Assembly (NCBI GenBank): GCA_021776785.1
Contig: JAJFFF010000051.1
Span: forward strand, 156,255-220,254
DNA from: Planctomycetota bacterium
Lineage (GTDB): Bacteria > Planctomycetota > PLA2
Direction of reading: 5' to 3'
Length of the DNA stretch: 64,000 bases
The notes under the pieces are model-generated. The model was not told the origin of the DNA and did no database searches. It saw only the letters and a list, made by a program, of their open reading frames with translations. A program made the translations under genes and the position numbers. Below, in pieces: positions 9,517-18,675 of this stretch. Numbering within the stretch: the first letter of the stretch is position 1; the number at the start of each line of letters is the position of its first letter.

Positions 9517-10610
9517 ACGTGGGACGCCTGGCCTCACTCTTCGGTTCCATTCGCCGCGGGACAGCGCGCGACAGTTTGCCGTACAAGCTGACGCTGATTC
9601 TCACGCGCCGTTGCCCGACGAAGTGCTCGTTTTGCTCCATCTGGAAGACTCCATCGCCGGATGAGATGACGCCCGAGGAGTGGGATCGCGTATTTTCGTC
9701 GGCCCCGAACACGAACTGGGCGAACCTCAGTGGCGGCGAGCTCTTTCAGCGCCCCGACATCGGGGCGATTGTCGATGCGCTCGTGAAGCGGATGCTGAAT
9801 CTGTACGTCGTGGACTTCCCGACGACCGGGTACTTCCCAGAACGCGTCGTCGAGACGTGCGAGCGATTGGTCGCCGGCGGCGTGCGCAAAGTGCTGGTGA
9901 CGGTGAGCCTCGACGGTCCGCCCGCGTTGCATGACGAGCTGCGCGGGCGCGCGGGCGCTTTCGAACAGGCATGCAAAGCCATGAACGTGATTCGGGACGC
10001 GCGTTTGCCGCGCGTGCGCGCCTTTTTTGGAAGCACCGTCTTTCCGGAAAACCATGGGTCGATGGACGAGATGATTGTGGAAGCGCGGAGCCGCATCGCC
10101 GGGCTCACGGCGCGCGACTTTCATTTCAACATCGGTATGGAGAGCGGACACTACTACCAAAACATCGGTGCCGAGCGCACGCCACCCGAAGCGTCTCTCG
10201 CTACGCTGGAGCGCTACCGGCGCAAGGGCGTGGACCCGGTTTCGATGCTCGAACGCGCCTACCAGCGGCGCGTTCCCGAGTACTTAAGGACCGGACGATC
10301 GCCGGTGCCGTGCGCCGCCTTGCGCGCGTCCGTCTTCGTCGACCCGCAGGGCATTGTGTATCCGTGCTCGATCTATAGCCGGCCGCTCGGTGGGCTGCGT
10401 GAGTTTGACTACGACTTGGGCGCCCTTCTGCGGCGCGACGAAGTGCGCGTAGCACGCCGCGCCGTCGTCGATGATCTGTGCCCCGGTTGTTGGAGCCCGT
10501 GCGAGGCGTACCAAAGCCTATTCCAAAAATTCGCCGGGAGTGCGCGGCGTGAAGTTCTCGTCCCGGCTCAAGCGAACGGGAAAAAGAACGGCAACGCGAC
10601 CGTCGCGTAA
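9513..10610 (+). CDS. radical SAM/SPASM-domain protein (third of three)
   Basis: 365 residues, starting in an ATGA overlap. The motif CPTKCSFC (Cys34, Cys38, Cys41) binds the catalytic cluster. WANLSGGELFQR is the equivalent of the GGEP motif, with Leu in place of Pro. VSLDGPP follows. The C-terminal SPASM-like segment has PCAALRASVFVDPQGIVYPCSIY and CPGCWSPCEAY. The tail is Lys/Asn/Ala-rich. Its last 43 bp overlap the 3' end of the convergent permease gene on the other strand, so no terminator separates them. It is the last gene of the five-gene operon. Confidence 0.9.
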   Translation: MNVGRLASLFGSIRRGTARDSLPYKLTLILTRRCPTKCSFCSIWKTPSPDEMTPEEWDRVFSSAPNTNWANLSGGELFQRPDIGAIVDALVKRMLNLYVVDFPTTGYFPERVVETCERLVAGGVRKVLVTVSLDGPPALHDELRGRAGAFEQACKAMNVIRDARLPRVRAFFGSTVFPENHGSMDEMIVEARSRIAGLTARDFHFNIGMESGHYYQNIGAERTPPEASLATLERYRRKGVDPVSMLERAYQRRVPEYLRTGRSPVPCAALRASVFVDPQGIVYPCSIYSRPLGGLREFDYDLGALLRRDEVRVARRAVVDDLCPGCWSPCEAYQSLFQKFAGSARREVLVPAQANGKKNGNATVA

Positions 10611-12319
10611 GCGGCGAGCAGCAACTGCAACGGCAAGCCGACGCGCACGTAGTCACCAAACGTGTATCCGCCCGGACCGAGAATGAACGCGTTCGTCTGG
10701 TAGCCGATAGGCGTGGCGAACGACGCCGACGCAGCAAACGCGACCGCGAACACGAACGGCTCCGGTCTCAAGGATAGTTCGCCGGATGTGGCGATCGCGA
10801 TGGGAACCATCAACGCGGCGGCGCCCGAGTTGGATACAAACTCGGTCAGAATGGACGTGAGCAGATAGACGCCGCCGAGTACCGCGTAGGGGCCCAGGTC
10901 GCGCGTGATGCCGATGACGGCGCGCGCCACGTGCCCGTCGAGCTTGGTGATGTGTAGCGCCGAGCCCAAGGTGATGGCGCCTGCCAACAATCCCAAAATG
11001 TTCCAGTCGATCTCGCGTGTGGCGCGGTCCAACGAGAGGCATCTTGTGGCGAGGCAAAGACCGGCGGCCGCAACCGCGAGGAGCGGAAGACTGAACGACG
11101 TGAGCGCCGCGCATAGGACAAACGTGGCGAGGATCCCGATCGCCACCGGCGCGCGGCGTCGCAGCGCGACGTGTTCATCCACGCCGACCAAAAGGATCAA
11201 TCCTTGGCGCGTGCGCAACCGAGCGACGTCTTCCGGCCGTCCCTGCACTAAGATGACGTCACCCGTTTCGAGCGGCAGGTTGAGATAGCCCTGTCGCAGG
11301 TGAGCGCCGCGCCGTTGGAGCGCGAGCGCGATGACCCCGGCGGTTCGGTTCAGCGCGATCTGACCAAGTGTGCGCCCTAACAACACGGAACCAGGTGTGA
11401 CGACTGCTTCGGCGAACGTCGTTCCGGTGGGCGCGGAGTCGTAGTAACGCGCCTCCAGGCCTAGGTCGCGTCGCAGCGCCACGATCACTTCGGGCGGGCC
11501 GCGCAGATCGATCACATCGTCCGGCTGCAGGATCTCGTCCTCGCACTGTTGAATCGCTTCTTCGCCGCGCAGGAGGCGGAGGACGCGGATTTTTTTGCCT
11601 GCGCGCGCCGCGAGACTCGACACCGGAATGCCGACGGCGGGGCCTTGTTTCGGCACGCGCAACTCGCTGACAAACTCAAACGTCTTGCCTTTCGTGATCG
11701 ACGACACGGTCGCGCGTGCGGGCAAGAGGTGGGGCGCGACAAACCAAAGGTACGTAAGGCCCACGCCGCAAAACGTGAGACCCATCGGCAAGAAGTCCAA
11801 GAAGTGAATCGTGAACGACTGGCTCGCCAGCTCCTTGACGAGCACGTTCGTTGACGTGCCGATCAGCGTCATCGTGCCGCCTAAGATCGATGCGTAGCTC
11901 AAAGGGATTAGGAGCTTGCTCGGTGCGATGTCGAGGCGCGCCGCGGCGGCCAAGAGAATCGGGAGCATCAAGACAACGACCGACGTGTTGTTGAGCAGCG
12001 ACGAGGCCAGCGCGGTGGCGACGGTCGTCACGAAGAGAACGCGTGGTTTGGAGTCCTTGCTCCAACGCACAAGCTGTTGTTCGAGTGCGCCGACGACGCC
12101 CGTCCGAATCAGACTCGCGGAAACGACATAAAGCGAGCCCACGAGGACGACCGCCGGGCTCGCGAACGCAGCCAGCGCGGCGCGCCCCTCCAGCACGCCC
12201 GAGAGGCCGAGCACGGCAATGATCCCGATGCCCGTCACGCCTAATGGCAGCGCGTTGGTTGTGAACAGGGCGAGCGCGGCAACCAGCGTCCCCGTTACGA
12301 TCATCTGGTCGGTACTCAT
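10568..12319 (-). CDS. SLC13/DASS-type anion permease with central RCK_C (TrkA-C) domains
   Basis: 583 residues. The N-terminal ~190 residues and C-terminal ~200 residues hold hydrophobic segments arranged as in the SLC13/ArsB-NhaD superfamily, with the tell-tale NNTSVVVLMLPI and SNSGAAALMVPI re-entrant loops. Between them (~210-380) lie two soluble copies of an RCK_C-like fold (for example DVIDLRGPPEVIVALRRDLG and GDVILVQGRPEDVARLR), typical of citrate/sulfate-type permeases with TrkA-C inserts. The predicted role is Na+- or H+-coupled uptake of sulfate or a dicarboxylate. Its start overlaps the stop of the upstream carbamoyltransferase by 4 bp, so they are translationally coupled. The 3' end overlaps the convergent radical SAM gene. 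Confidence 0.88.
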   Translation of the reverse strand: MSTDQMIVTGTLVAALALFTTNALPLGVTGIGIIAVLGLSGVLEGRAALAAFASPAVVLVGSLYVVSASLIRTGVVGALEQQLVRWSKDSKPRVLFVTTVATALASSLLNNTSVVVLMLPILLAAAARLDIAPSKLLIPLSYASILGGTMTLIGTSTNVLVKELASQSFTIHFLDFLPMGLTFCGVGLTYLWFVAPHLLPARATVSSITKGKTFEFVSELRVPKQGPAVGIPVSSLAARAGKKIRVLRLLRGEEAIQQCEDEILQPDDVIDLRGPPEVIVALRRDLGLEARYYDSAPTGTTFAEAVVTPGSVLLGRTLGQIALNRTAGVIALALQRRGAHLRQGYLNLPLETGDVILVQGRPEDVARLRTRQGLILLVGVDEHVALRRRAPVAIGILATFVLCAALTSFSLPLLAVAAAGLCLATRCLSLDRATREIDWNILGLLAGAITLGSALHITKLDGHVARAVIGITRDLGPYAVLGGVYLLTSILTEFVSNSGAAALMVPIAIATSGELSLRPEPFVFAVAFAASASFATPIGYQTNAFILGPGGYTFGDYVRVGLPLQLLLAAYATVALPFFFPFA

Positions 12320-14037
12320 GCGTTACCGCCCATCGTAGTGCGTCGGCCGGTCTTCTCCACAATGCGATTTCCGATGACCAGCGCGTCTAAGGCGGAACGG
12401 TCGAGAACCGCGAGTGCGTCTTGGGCTGTCCGCGCGATCGGTTGTCCACGCACGTTGAGCGACGTGTTCAACAGGATCGGGACCCCCGTCCGTGCGTGAA
12501 AGCCCTCCAGAACCGCGCGCAGGGGGCCGTCGGCGACGGTCTGAACGCGCGCGGTGCCATCGACGTGGACCACGGCCGGTGCCCGCTGCCGTGTTTGCTC
12601 ACGGGCGGCAGCCGCAAACAGCATGTGCGGCGACGGCGCATCGATTTCGAACCATGCCGCGGCCTCCTCGTCCAATACGGCCGGCGCGAGGGGCCGAAAA
12701 CCTTCCCGGAACTTCACTGCGGCATTGATGTGGTCGCGGGTGGTCGCTTGACGCGGGTCACCGAGAATCGAGCGGCCGCCGAGCGCACGCGGGCCAAACT
12801 CCATCCGGCCCTGGACCCATCCGATCACCTTGCCGTTCGCGAGCGCGGTGGCGGCCCAGTCCGCCGGATCGTCCACGTCTGTCACGACGACGTCAGGGTA
12901 AGTAGACAGGGCCCTGTCGCACTCGGTCGCGTCCACGGCGTCGCCCCAGAACACGTCGGTCAACGCCACGCGCGGAGCCCCGGCGACCAGAGCCCCTGCG
13001 CCGACGGCGGCGCCCGCGTCGCCCGCGGCCGGAAACGCAAACACCGTGTTGTAGCCCGCCTCGCACCGTAACCGGCCGTTGAGCGCGCAGTTTAGGAACA
13101 AACCGCCCGCGAGTCCTAGGTGCGTGCTGCCGGTGGCCGCACGCAAACGCCGCGCGACGGCGAGAACCACGTCCTCGATCACGCGCTGCAGCGCAAACGC
13201 GAGGTCCTCATGGGCCGGCGCGAGAGGCGATTCGGGCGCCCGCGGGGGGCCAAACAGCGCTTCGAACGCGGGGCCTGCCATCCGCATCTTGCCGAGCGGA
13301 TACGCGAAACGATCCAGCGCGACGCGGTACAGATCTTCGGGATGGGCTTGGACGAGCGGCTTGAACGCGGCGACGAGGTCGTCGCGCCCAAACGCCGCGA
13401 GCCCCGTCGTCTTGCCCTCCCCGCTGTCGGGCCGAAACCCGAGATGCTGGGTCACGGCCGCATAGACTTTGCCCAGACTGTGCGGATAGGACTGCCGCGC
13501 CAGGCACGACAGTTCGCCCCGGCGGGCATGCCATGTGGCTGTCGCCGTCCACTCGCCCATGCCGTCGGCGGTGAGGATCGCGGCGTCGTCGGCGGGGCCA
13601 AACAGCCACGCCTGGGCCGCGTGCGCGCGATGGTGGGCGACGTGCGTGATCGGCGCGTGGATGTCGAGGGCCGCGAGGTCCCGGCTCAGGCCGCGGACCG
13701 TGCGCAGGTACTGCAGGCGGGGCGGCAGGCCGGCTGGGCGCTCGCGCAGAAACGGGAGCGAGCGCGGGAACCGCCGCAAGACATAGGCGAACTTGCGACC
13801 GCGTCCCATGCCGCGCTTCCAGCAGAACGCAACCTGATCGATGTCTCGCGGTTCCAAGCCGGCGAAGCGCAAAGCCGCAGCGATCGCGCCACGTGGAAAC
13901 GCGGGCGAATGCTTGGTCGCATCGAAGCGTTCTTCCTCGGCAGCGAACACCAGTCGCCCGTCCAAAAAAAGCGCCGCTCCGGCGTCATGACTGTAAGCGT
14001 TGAGTCCTAGGACTACCCGGTTCTTGGCCGTCTTCAC
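12316..14037 (-). CDS. carbamoyltransferase, NodU/CmcH family
   Basis: 573 residues; GTG start (14035-14037), about the usual length for the family. The N-terminal Kae1-like domain opens with VLGLNAYSHDAGAALFLDG and holds the metal-binding HVAHHRAHAA segment and TADGMGEW. The C-terminal domain has the hallmark QGRMEFGPRALGGRSILGDP and LLNTSLNVRGQPI. The enzyme transfers carbamoyl from carbamoyl phosphate to a hydroxyl of a sugar or small molecule through carbamoyl-AMP. The 4-bp overlap with the permease gene links the two, but how they cooperate is unclear. Given the nearby glycan operon, decoration of a surface sugar is a reasonable inference. Confidence 0.92.
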   Translation of the reverse strand: MKTAKNRVVLGLNAYSHDAGAALFLDGRLVFAAEEERFDATKHSPAFPRGAIAAALRFAGLEPRDIDQVAFCWKRGMGRGRKFAYVLRRFPRSLPFLRERPAGLPPRLQYLRTVRGLSRDLAALDIHAPITHVAHHRAHAAQAWLFGPADDAAILTADGMGEWTATATWHARRGELSCLARQSYPHSLGKVYAAVTQHLGFRPDSGEGKTTGLAAFGRDDLVAAFKPLVQAHPEDLYRVALDRFAYPLGKMRMAGPAFEALFGPPRAPESPLAPAHEDLAFALQRVIEDVVLAVARRLRAATGSTHLGLAGGLFLNCALNGRLRCEAGYNTVFAFPAAGDAGAAVGAGALVAGAPRVALTDVFWGDAVDATECDRALSTYPDVVVTDVDDPADWAATALANGKVIGWVQGRMEFGPRALGGRSILGDPRQATTRDHINAAVKFREGFRPLAPAVLDEEAAAWFEIDAPSPHMLFAAAAREQTRQRAPAVVHVDGTARVQTVADGPLRAVLEGFHARTGVPILLNTSLNVRGQPIARTAQDALAVLDRSALDALVIGNRIVEKTGRRTTMGGNA

Positions 14038-14105
14038 GTGCGGCAGTATCCTCGTCGCAAATCCCTCGTTCCGCCAAGCATACTTCCCTTTCGGTCGGAG
14101 ACCGA

Positions 14106-17100
14106 TTGCTCGACCGCTTCCGCGTGGACCAAGAGTTCACGGGGGGGATGGGGCTGTTGTGGGCGGTCACGGATGCCCATACCGGACGGCGCTACGCGAT
14201 CAAGACGATCAAGCCGGAACTGTCCGACCAACAAGAAGTCCTGGATGGGTTTTTGGACCAAGCCCGGACGTGGATTGCGCTCGACCGCCACCCCCATCTT
14301 GTGCAGGCGTTTTGGTTGATCGAGGAGACCGCCGACGGGCCCTTTTTGGTCTTGGAATTCGTCGACGGGTGCAACCTGGCAGAGCTGCTGGAGGCCGAAG
14401 GACCGCTGCCCGTCGCACGCGCCCTCGACCTTGCCATGCAGTGCGCCGCCGGCCTCTCTTACGCCCATACGAAACAACTAAACGAAGGTGTGGGGGTCGT
14501 GCACCGCGACATCAAGCCGAGCAACCTGCTGGTTGGCGCCGACGATCAGTTGAAGGTGTCGGATTTCGGGTTGGCGCGCATCCTGCGCAGCGCGAGCGAG
14601 CCTACGCACGTGGCGGGCACGCCGGCGTATTTGGCGCCCGAGCAAGTGCGACCCGGATCCGTGATTGACGGCCGGACCGATATCTATGCGTTTGGCTTGG
14701 TGCTTTACGAGATGCTCGTCGGAACCAATCCTCTCGAAGCGGACACGCTGCCGGAGCAGATTGAACGCGTGCTCCACGAGACGCCACCGCCTTTGGTGGG
14801 TGTGTCGCCGGGGATTTCGGCGCTGGTCGCGCGGTGCACCGCGAAGGATCCCGGGCAGCGCCCGCGGTCGTTCACCGAGGTGCTGGCGCATCTGGGGCGC
14901 GCGGCGCGCGAGCTCGATCACGCATGGCATGTGGACCCACACGACGTCGGCGAGCCGTCGGAGCCGGTGGGAATCGCCGTGGGCGAACCCGTTTTGCGCC
15001 CGCGTCGCCCGGTTGCCGGCGAACCGTTCTCGGTCTCGCTTGAGATTCAAGGCGACATGGGGCCGGGCCCGGTGGATGTGGATTGGGACTTGTCACTCCC
15101 GCCCGGCATTCGACTTTTGACGCCGCCGGAGGGGCGCCGGATTCGCGTCGAAGCTGGTGGTCTCGTGCGGCTACACGCGCCATTGGATGCGATTACCGAC
15201 AGCGAAGGCGACTATGCGTTTCCGGTGAGCCACGTGTCGGTGCGCGGGCCGAGTCACGCGAGTCGCTATCCGGTCGTTGCGTTTCAGGCGCCGGTCGCCA
15301 TGTCGTTTGTGTTGCCGTGGGTTGCCCCGTCGGCGTTGCGTGCGCAACTCGTGCAAACGATGAAAACGCCCGGAGGCGCGCTGCTCGCATTCGGAACCGT
15401 CGGTGCCGGCAAGTCCCGACTCCTCATCGAGTGCGCGACGATGGCGGCCGAGTTGGATCGGCGCGTCGTGCGGAGCCGCGCGGACGCGACGGGCATGCGC
15501 CCGATGCGCGTCTTAAATGACCTCGCGCGCGAGTTGCTGGAGATCAGCGCGGGACCCGCGCACGGTGTTCGCGCCGCGGTGAATGACGTGCTGGGCCAAG
15601 ACCCGTCGACCGCGCGTTACTTCGCCGGCGTTTTGTTAGGCGGCAGCGCGATTGAAGCCGAGTCGCCGTTGGCCCACCGTTGGTACGCCTTGCTCGAGGC
15701 GGCGGCCAAGCGCCAACCCATCGTCGTGCTTCTCGATGATCTGCCGCACGCTGACGAAGTGGCGCTCCGGGTCTTGTATGAGCTCGCGGCTCGCGTTCGC
15801 CGCGAAAACTTGCCGGTCTCGTTCATCGCCACCGCGCGCGACACGCACGACAACGCGGCGGCGCAGTATCGCTACGAGTTGCTGCGGGAGTGGACGACGT
15901 ACGAATCCATTGACCTTCGCCCGCTCGGGCTAAATGCGATCGCGAAGCTCTTGGAGTCTGTCTTTCCCGGGAGCAACTTCGACGAGGAGGCGCCGTGGAT
16001 TTTACGGACGATCGCGTCGGCGACGAAGGGCAACCCGCTGTACGTCGTCGAGATCTTGCGCACGCTTCGCCGCGATCCCACGGCCATAGCGTTGGAAGAT
16101 GGCGCTTGGCGCGTTTCCGCGACTCTAACGCCCGAGAGCCTGCGTGCGAGTGTTCCTTCGGAGTTGGCGGCCGTTGTGGCGCGGCGGCTCACCGCGCTAT
16201 CGCGGGACGCCCGGATCGTGCTGCGCTTCGCCGGAGTTTTGGGTGAAGAGTTTGACGTGCCGGTCCTAAAGACCGCCGTCGGCGACGAAGCACTCGTCGA
16301 TCGAGCGCTCGCGGACTTGGAAGACGCGATGTTGGTGCGACCGACGGACGAGGCTGTCGATCGCTATCGTTTTCCGAGCGGGACGATCCCGACGGTCGTT
16401 CGGCGCGCCATTCCGACCACGGATCGCAAGCGTATCTATCGACGTTGCGCGCGTGCGTTCCTGCAGCACTACACAGGAGAATCGCGCGTTCGACGCGGAC
16501 TGGCGATCGCGCACATGTTGCGCGCGAGTGGCGCGGAAGAAGAATCGCTTCCGTTCACGCTGCTGGGATGCCATCGCCTCCTGAGCTTGCAGCTCAACGA
16601 CCGCGCGCGGCGACTCCTTTCGAACGCGCGTCCTATCTTGGATGTTGCCACCATCAAGGACACGACGCGCGCGCGCTACTGGTACTTGTACGGCCTGGCG
16701 TGCGAAGCCACCGGCGCGTACGACGAGGGGCTCTTCGCGCTGAATCGGTTCCTTGAAATGACGGTCGAACTCGAAAACGATCGCCGGAGCCTCCCGCGCG
16801 CCCATCTGCGGCTCGGGCGCATCCACCAGGCGCGCGGGGAATACCTTGAAGCACAGTTTGCGTTCAGCGTGGCGCGCGAACTCTACGAAGTGATCGGGGA
16901 TTATCGCCGGCTTGCGTTCGTCATGGCTTCGATCGCGGAGTTGGCGCTCGATCGGGGGGACCCGGTCGCGGCATCGCGCCATCTCGAAGTCGCGAAGCGC
17001 CTCGCCGAAGACACGGGCAACGAAGGCGCGGCCGTCACAACGCTCAACCTCGACGGGCGATCCGCGCTGCTCCTGGGCGAAACGTTGGCGGCGCATGAAA

Positions 17101-18131
17101 CTTTCCTCGAGGCAGAAAAACGTGCGCGCGCACTCGGCGACCGACAGCAGCGCGCACGCGCCCTGGTCGGGTTGGCTCGTTCGTCGTTGGAACTCGGGTA
17201 CATGCGTAAGGCACGCATGCACATCGAAGAGGCCATCGACCTGTTCGCGCTGATGGGGAGTAAGCCGGAGCTCGCGGGTGCGCTCCTGCACAAAGGCGAT
17301 ATCGAACGCGGCTCGGGCCGAGCGGATCGGGCGTTAGCGAACTACCGCCGGGCACAGCGGGCGTTCATGGCGGTCGGGCGTCCTGACGGGATCGCCACGG
17401 CACATCGTCGCATTGGGTGTTTGATGCATCTGCGCGGCGACATCACGCGTGCGATTCGCGAACTCGCGCTCGCCGCCGAGCAGTTTGGCGAGTTGCATCT
17501 TCCCGATCGATACCCCACGCTGCGCGAGCTCGGCACAGCGCTTCTGGACAACGGCAGCGAACGCGCCGCGCGGGTGGCGTTGGCGCGCGCGAACCGGAAG
17601 GACCGCAACTGCGTCGGGCGTGTGCTCACCCGGGTGTCGCGGGCCCGGTTTTATCTGGACGCCGGCGAGCTGGATCGCGCGCAAGCGTGGGTGCAGCGCG
17701 CGGTCCGAAATTCTGTCCGGACGACGGGGCACGTGGCGCGGATCTGGGCAAACCTGGTCGCGGCCGACGTCGCGGTCGCGGACCGCCGGCTGCACGACGC
17801 CCGCCGGTCCGCCGATACCGCGGCGGCGTTCGCGCGCGAGCAGGGCGATCCCTTGGCCGCCGCCCACGCCGAGCAAGTCTTGCTCGAACTCGCGGCCCGG
17901 GCGGGGCGCTTCGAGGAGGCGTCGGAGCGAGCGCACCGCGCCGCCCGTGCCTACACAGGACGGCATGACGTCGGCGACGCGCCGGCGCGTCTGCTCTGGG
18001 CCATGGCGCGCAGCTGGGAGCACTCCCGGCCGACTCGCGCGGCCGGTCTCCGCCGCGCCGCCGAGCGCTGCTTTGCGCGTTTGGAGCGGCGGGGCCACCG
18101 TATTCCCCCTCGATTTTTTTCTGGCCCCTGA
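14106..18131 (+). CDS. Ser/Thr protein kinase fused to AAA-type ATPase and TPR array
   Basis: 1,341 residues. The start is TTG 14106 with GGAG 5 nt upstream; no ATG or GTG lies in frame between it and the upstream gene. Kinase domain ~5-265: Lys33 in AIK, catalytic HRD (133-135), DFG (153-155), APE (177-179). A beta-sandwich-like linker follows. The ATPase part has Walker A GTVGAGKS (430-437) and a Walker B-like IVVLLDDL near 540, in the arrangement of PknK/MalT-like STAND proteins. Residues ~830-1330 are repeated helix pairs of TPR type. No membrane segment is present, so it is cytoplasmic. It probably integrates a signal through the TPRs and phosphorylates partners. The next gene starts 85 bp downstream and encodes another regulator kinase. 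Confidence 0.9.
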   Translation: MLDRFRVDQEFTGGMGLLWAVTDAHTGRRYAIKTIKPELSDQQEVLDGFLDQARTWIALDRHPHLVQAFWLIEETADGPFLVLEFVDGCNLAELLEAEGPLPVARALDLAMQCAAGLSYAHTKQLNEGVGVVHRDIKPSNLLVGADDQLKVSDFGLARILRSASEPTHVAGTPAYLAPEQVRPGSVIDGRTDIYAFGLVLYEMLVGTNPLEADTLPEQIERVLHETPPPLVGVSPGISALVARCTAKDPGQRPRSFTEVLAHLGRAARELDHAWHVDPHDVGEPSEPVGIAVGEPVLRPRRPVAGEPFSVSLEIQGDMGPGPVDVDWDLSLPPGIRLLTPPEGRRIRVEAGGLVRLHAPLDAITDSEGDYAFPVSHVSVRGPSHASRYPVVAFQAPVAMSFVLPWVAPSALRAQLVQTMKTPGGALLAFGTVGAGKSRLLIECATMAAELDRRVVRSRADATGMRPMRVLNDLARELLEISAGPAHGVRAAVNDVLGQDPSTARYFAGVLLGGSAIEAESPLAHRWYALLEAAAKRQPIVVLLDDLPHADEVALRVLYELAARVRRENLPVSFIATARDTHDNAAAQYRYELLREWTTYESIDLRPLGLNAIAKLLESVFPGSNFDEEAPWILRTIASATKGNPLYVVEILRTLRRDPTAIALEDGAWRVSATLTPESLRASVPSELAAVVARRLTALSRDARIVLRFAGVLGEEFDVPVLKTAVGDEALVDRALADLEDAMLVRPTDEAVDRYRFPSGTIPTVVRRAIPTTDRKRIYRRCARAFLQHYTGESRVRRGLAIAHMLRASGAEEESLPFTLLGCHRLLSLQLNDRARRLLSNARPILDVATIKDTTRARYWYLYGLACEATGAYDEGLFALNRFLEMTVELENDRRSLPRAHLRLGRIHQARGEYLEAQFAFSVARELYEVIGDYRRLAFVMASIAELALDRGDPVAASRHLEVAKRLAEDTGNEGAAVTTLNLDGRSALLLGETLAAHETFLEAEKRARALGDRQQRARALVGLARSSLELGYMRKARMHIEEAIDLFALMGSKPELAGALLHKGDIERGSGRADRALANYRRAQRAFMAVGRPDGIATAHRRIGCLMHLRGDITRAIRELALAAEQFGELHLPDRYPTLRELGTALLDNGSERAARVALARANRKDRNCVGRVLTRVSRARFYLDAGELDRAQAWVQRAVRNSVRTTGHVARIWANLVAADVAVADRRLHDARRSADTAAAFAREQGDPLAAAHAEQVLLELAARAGRFEEASERAHRAARAYTGRHDVGDAPARLLWAMARSWEHSRPTRAAGLRRAAERCFARLERRGHRIPPRFFSGP

Positions 18132-18195
18132 CCGGCCTTCGGACGCCCCTTGGGAGGCCGTTCGCGGCGGGGTTGCCCAGGGGACGTCCGCGCGC

Positions 18196-18201
18196 TACGA
18201 T
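18196..18201 (+). promoter_or_regulatory. -10-like hexamer TACGAT before the anti-sigma kinase gene
   Basis: TACGAT ends 15 nt before ATG 18217, and no Shine-Dalgarno is seen in that interval (CCCACCACCGCACCC). It suggests a local promoter with a very short 5' leader. The -35 is not clear. Confidence 0.35.
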
Positions 18202-18216
18202 CCCACCACCGCACCC

Positions 18217-18675
18217 ATGTCGAATCCCCCTGTCGTGAAGGGTGGAAGAGAGGCGATCCACCTTTCTTTCGCTGCCAATATGCGCTTCGTTCGCCCCGTG
18301 CGGCACTTTATCAAGGCGCTATGCGAGCTTGCTCAGTACGGCAGGGATGAATTGGAAACCATTTCATTGGTGATCACCGAGTTGCTCAACAACTCGATCG
18401 AGCATGGCTGCAACAAGCCGGAGGACGAGATCGACGTGCGTTTGATCGTCACCGATTCACGATTTCGGTTTGCCGTTACCGACCCCGGCCGCGGCGGCAA
18501 GGATTTTGCCGATCAGGCGCTGGACCGCGCGAAGCTCACTCCGAACCTGGAAGATCCGCGCGGGCGCGGGTTGTTCTTGATCCGAACCTATATGGACGAA
18601 TTTGCGGTGCAATACGACCCCAACGTCGGGACAACGTTTGTCGTTGCCAAGTCTCTGCAAGCGAGGGAATCGTGA
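18217..18675 (+). CDS. RsbW-like anti-sigma regulatory kinase (HATPase_c_2)
   Basis: 152 residues. GHKL ATP-binding motifs are complete: N box ELLNNSIEHG (55-64), G1 box DPGRGG (89-94) and G2 box GRGLFLI. This is the fold of RsbW/SpoIIAB-type serine kinases that bind a sigma factor or phosphorylate a STAS anti-anti-sigma protein. It overlaps the following GAF/SpoIIE phosphatase gene by 4 bp (GTGA), which gives the kinase and phosphatase halves of a partner-switching module. The STAS antagonist and the target sigma factor are not in this window. ATG 18217 is chosen as the first Met before the conserved core; a long upstream open extension inside the kinase gene is a frame shadow. Confidence 0.9.
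   Translation: MSNPPVVKGGREAIHLSFAANMRFVRPVRHFIKALCELAQYGRDELETISLVITELLNNSIEHGCNKPEDEIDVRLIVTDSRFRFAVTDPGRGGKDFADQALDRAKLTPNLEDPRGRGLFLIRTYMDEFAVQYDPNVGTTFVVAKSLQARES

Noticed and set aside
16266..17291. A 341-codon minus-strand frame inside the TPR region
   Set aside because: Shadow of the kinase-ATPase-TPR gene; no motif and Arg-rich composition.
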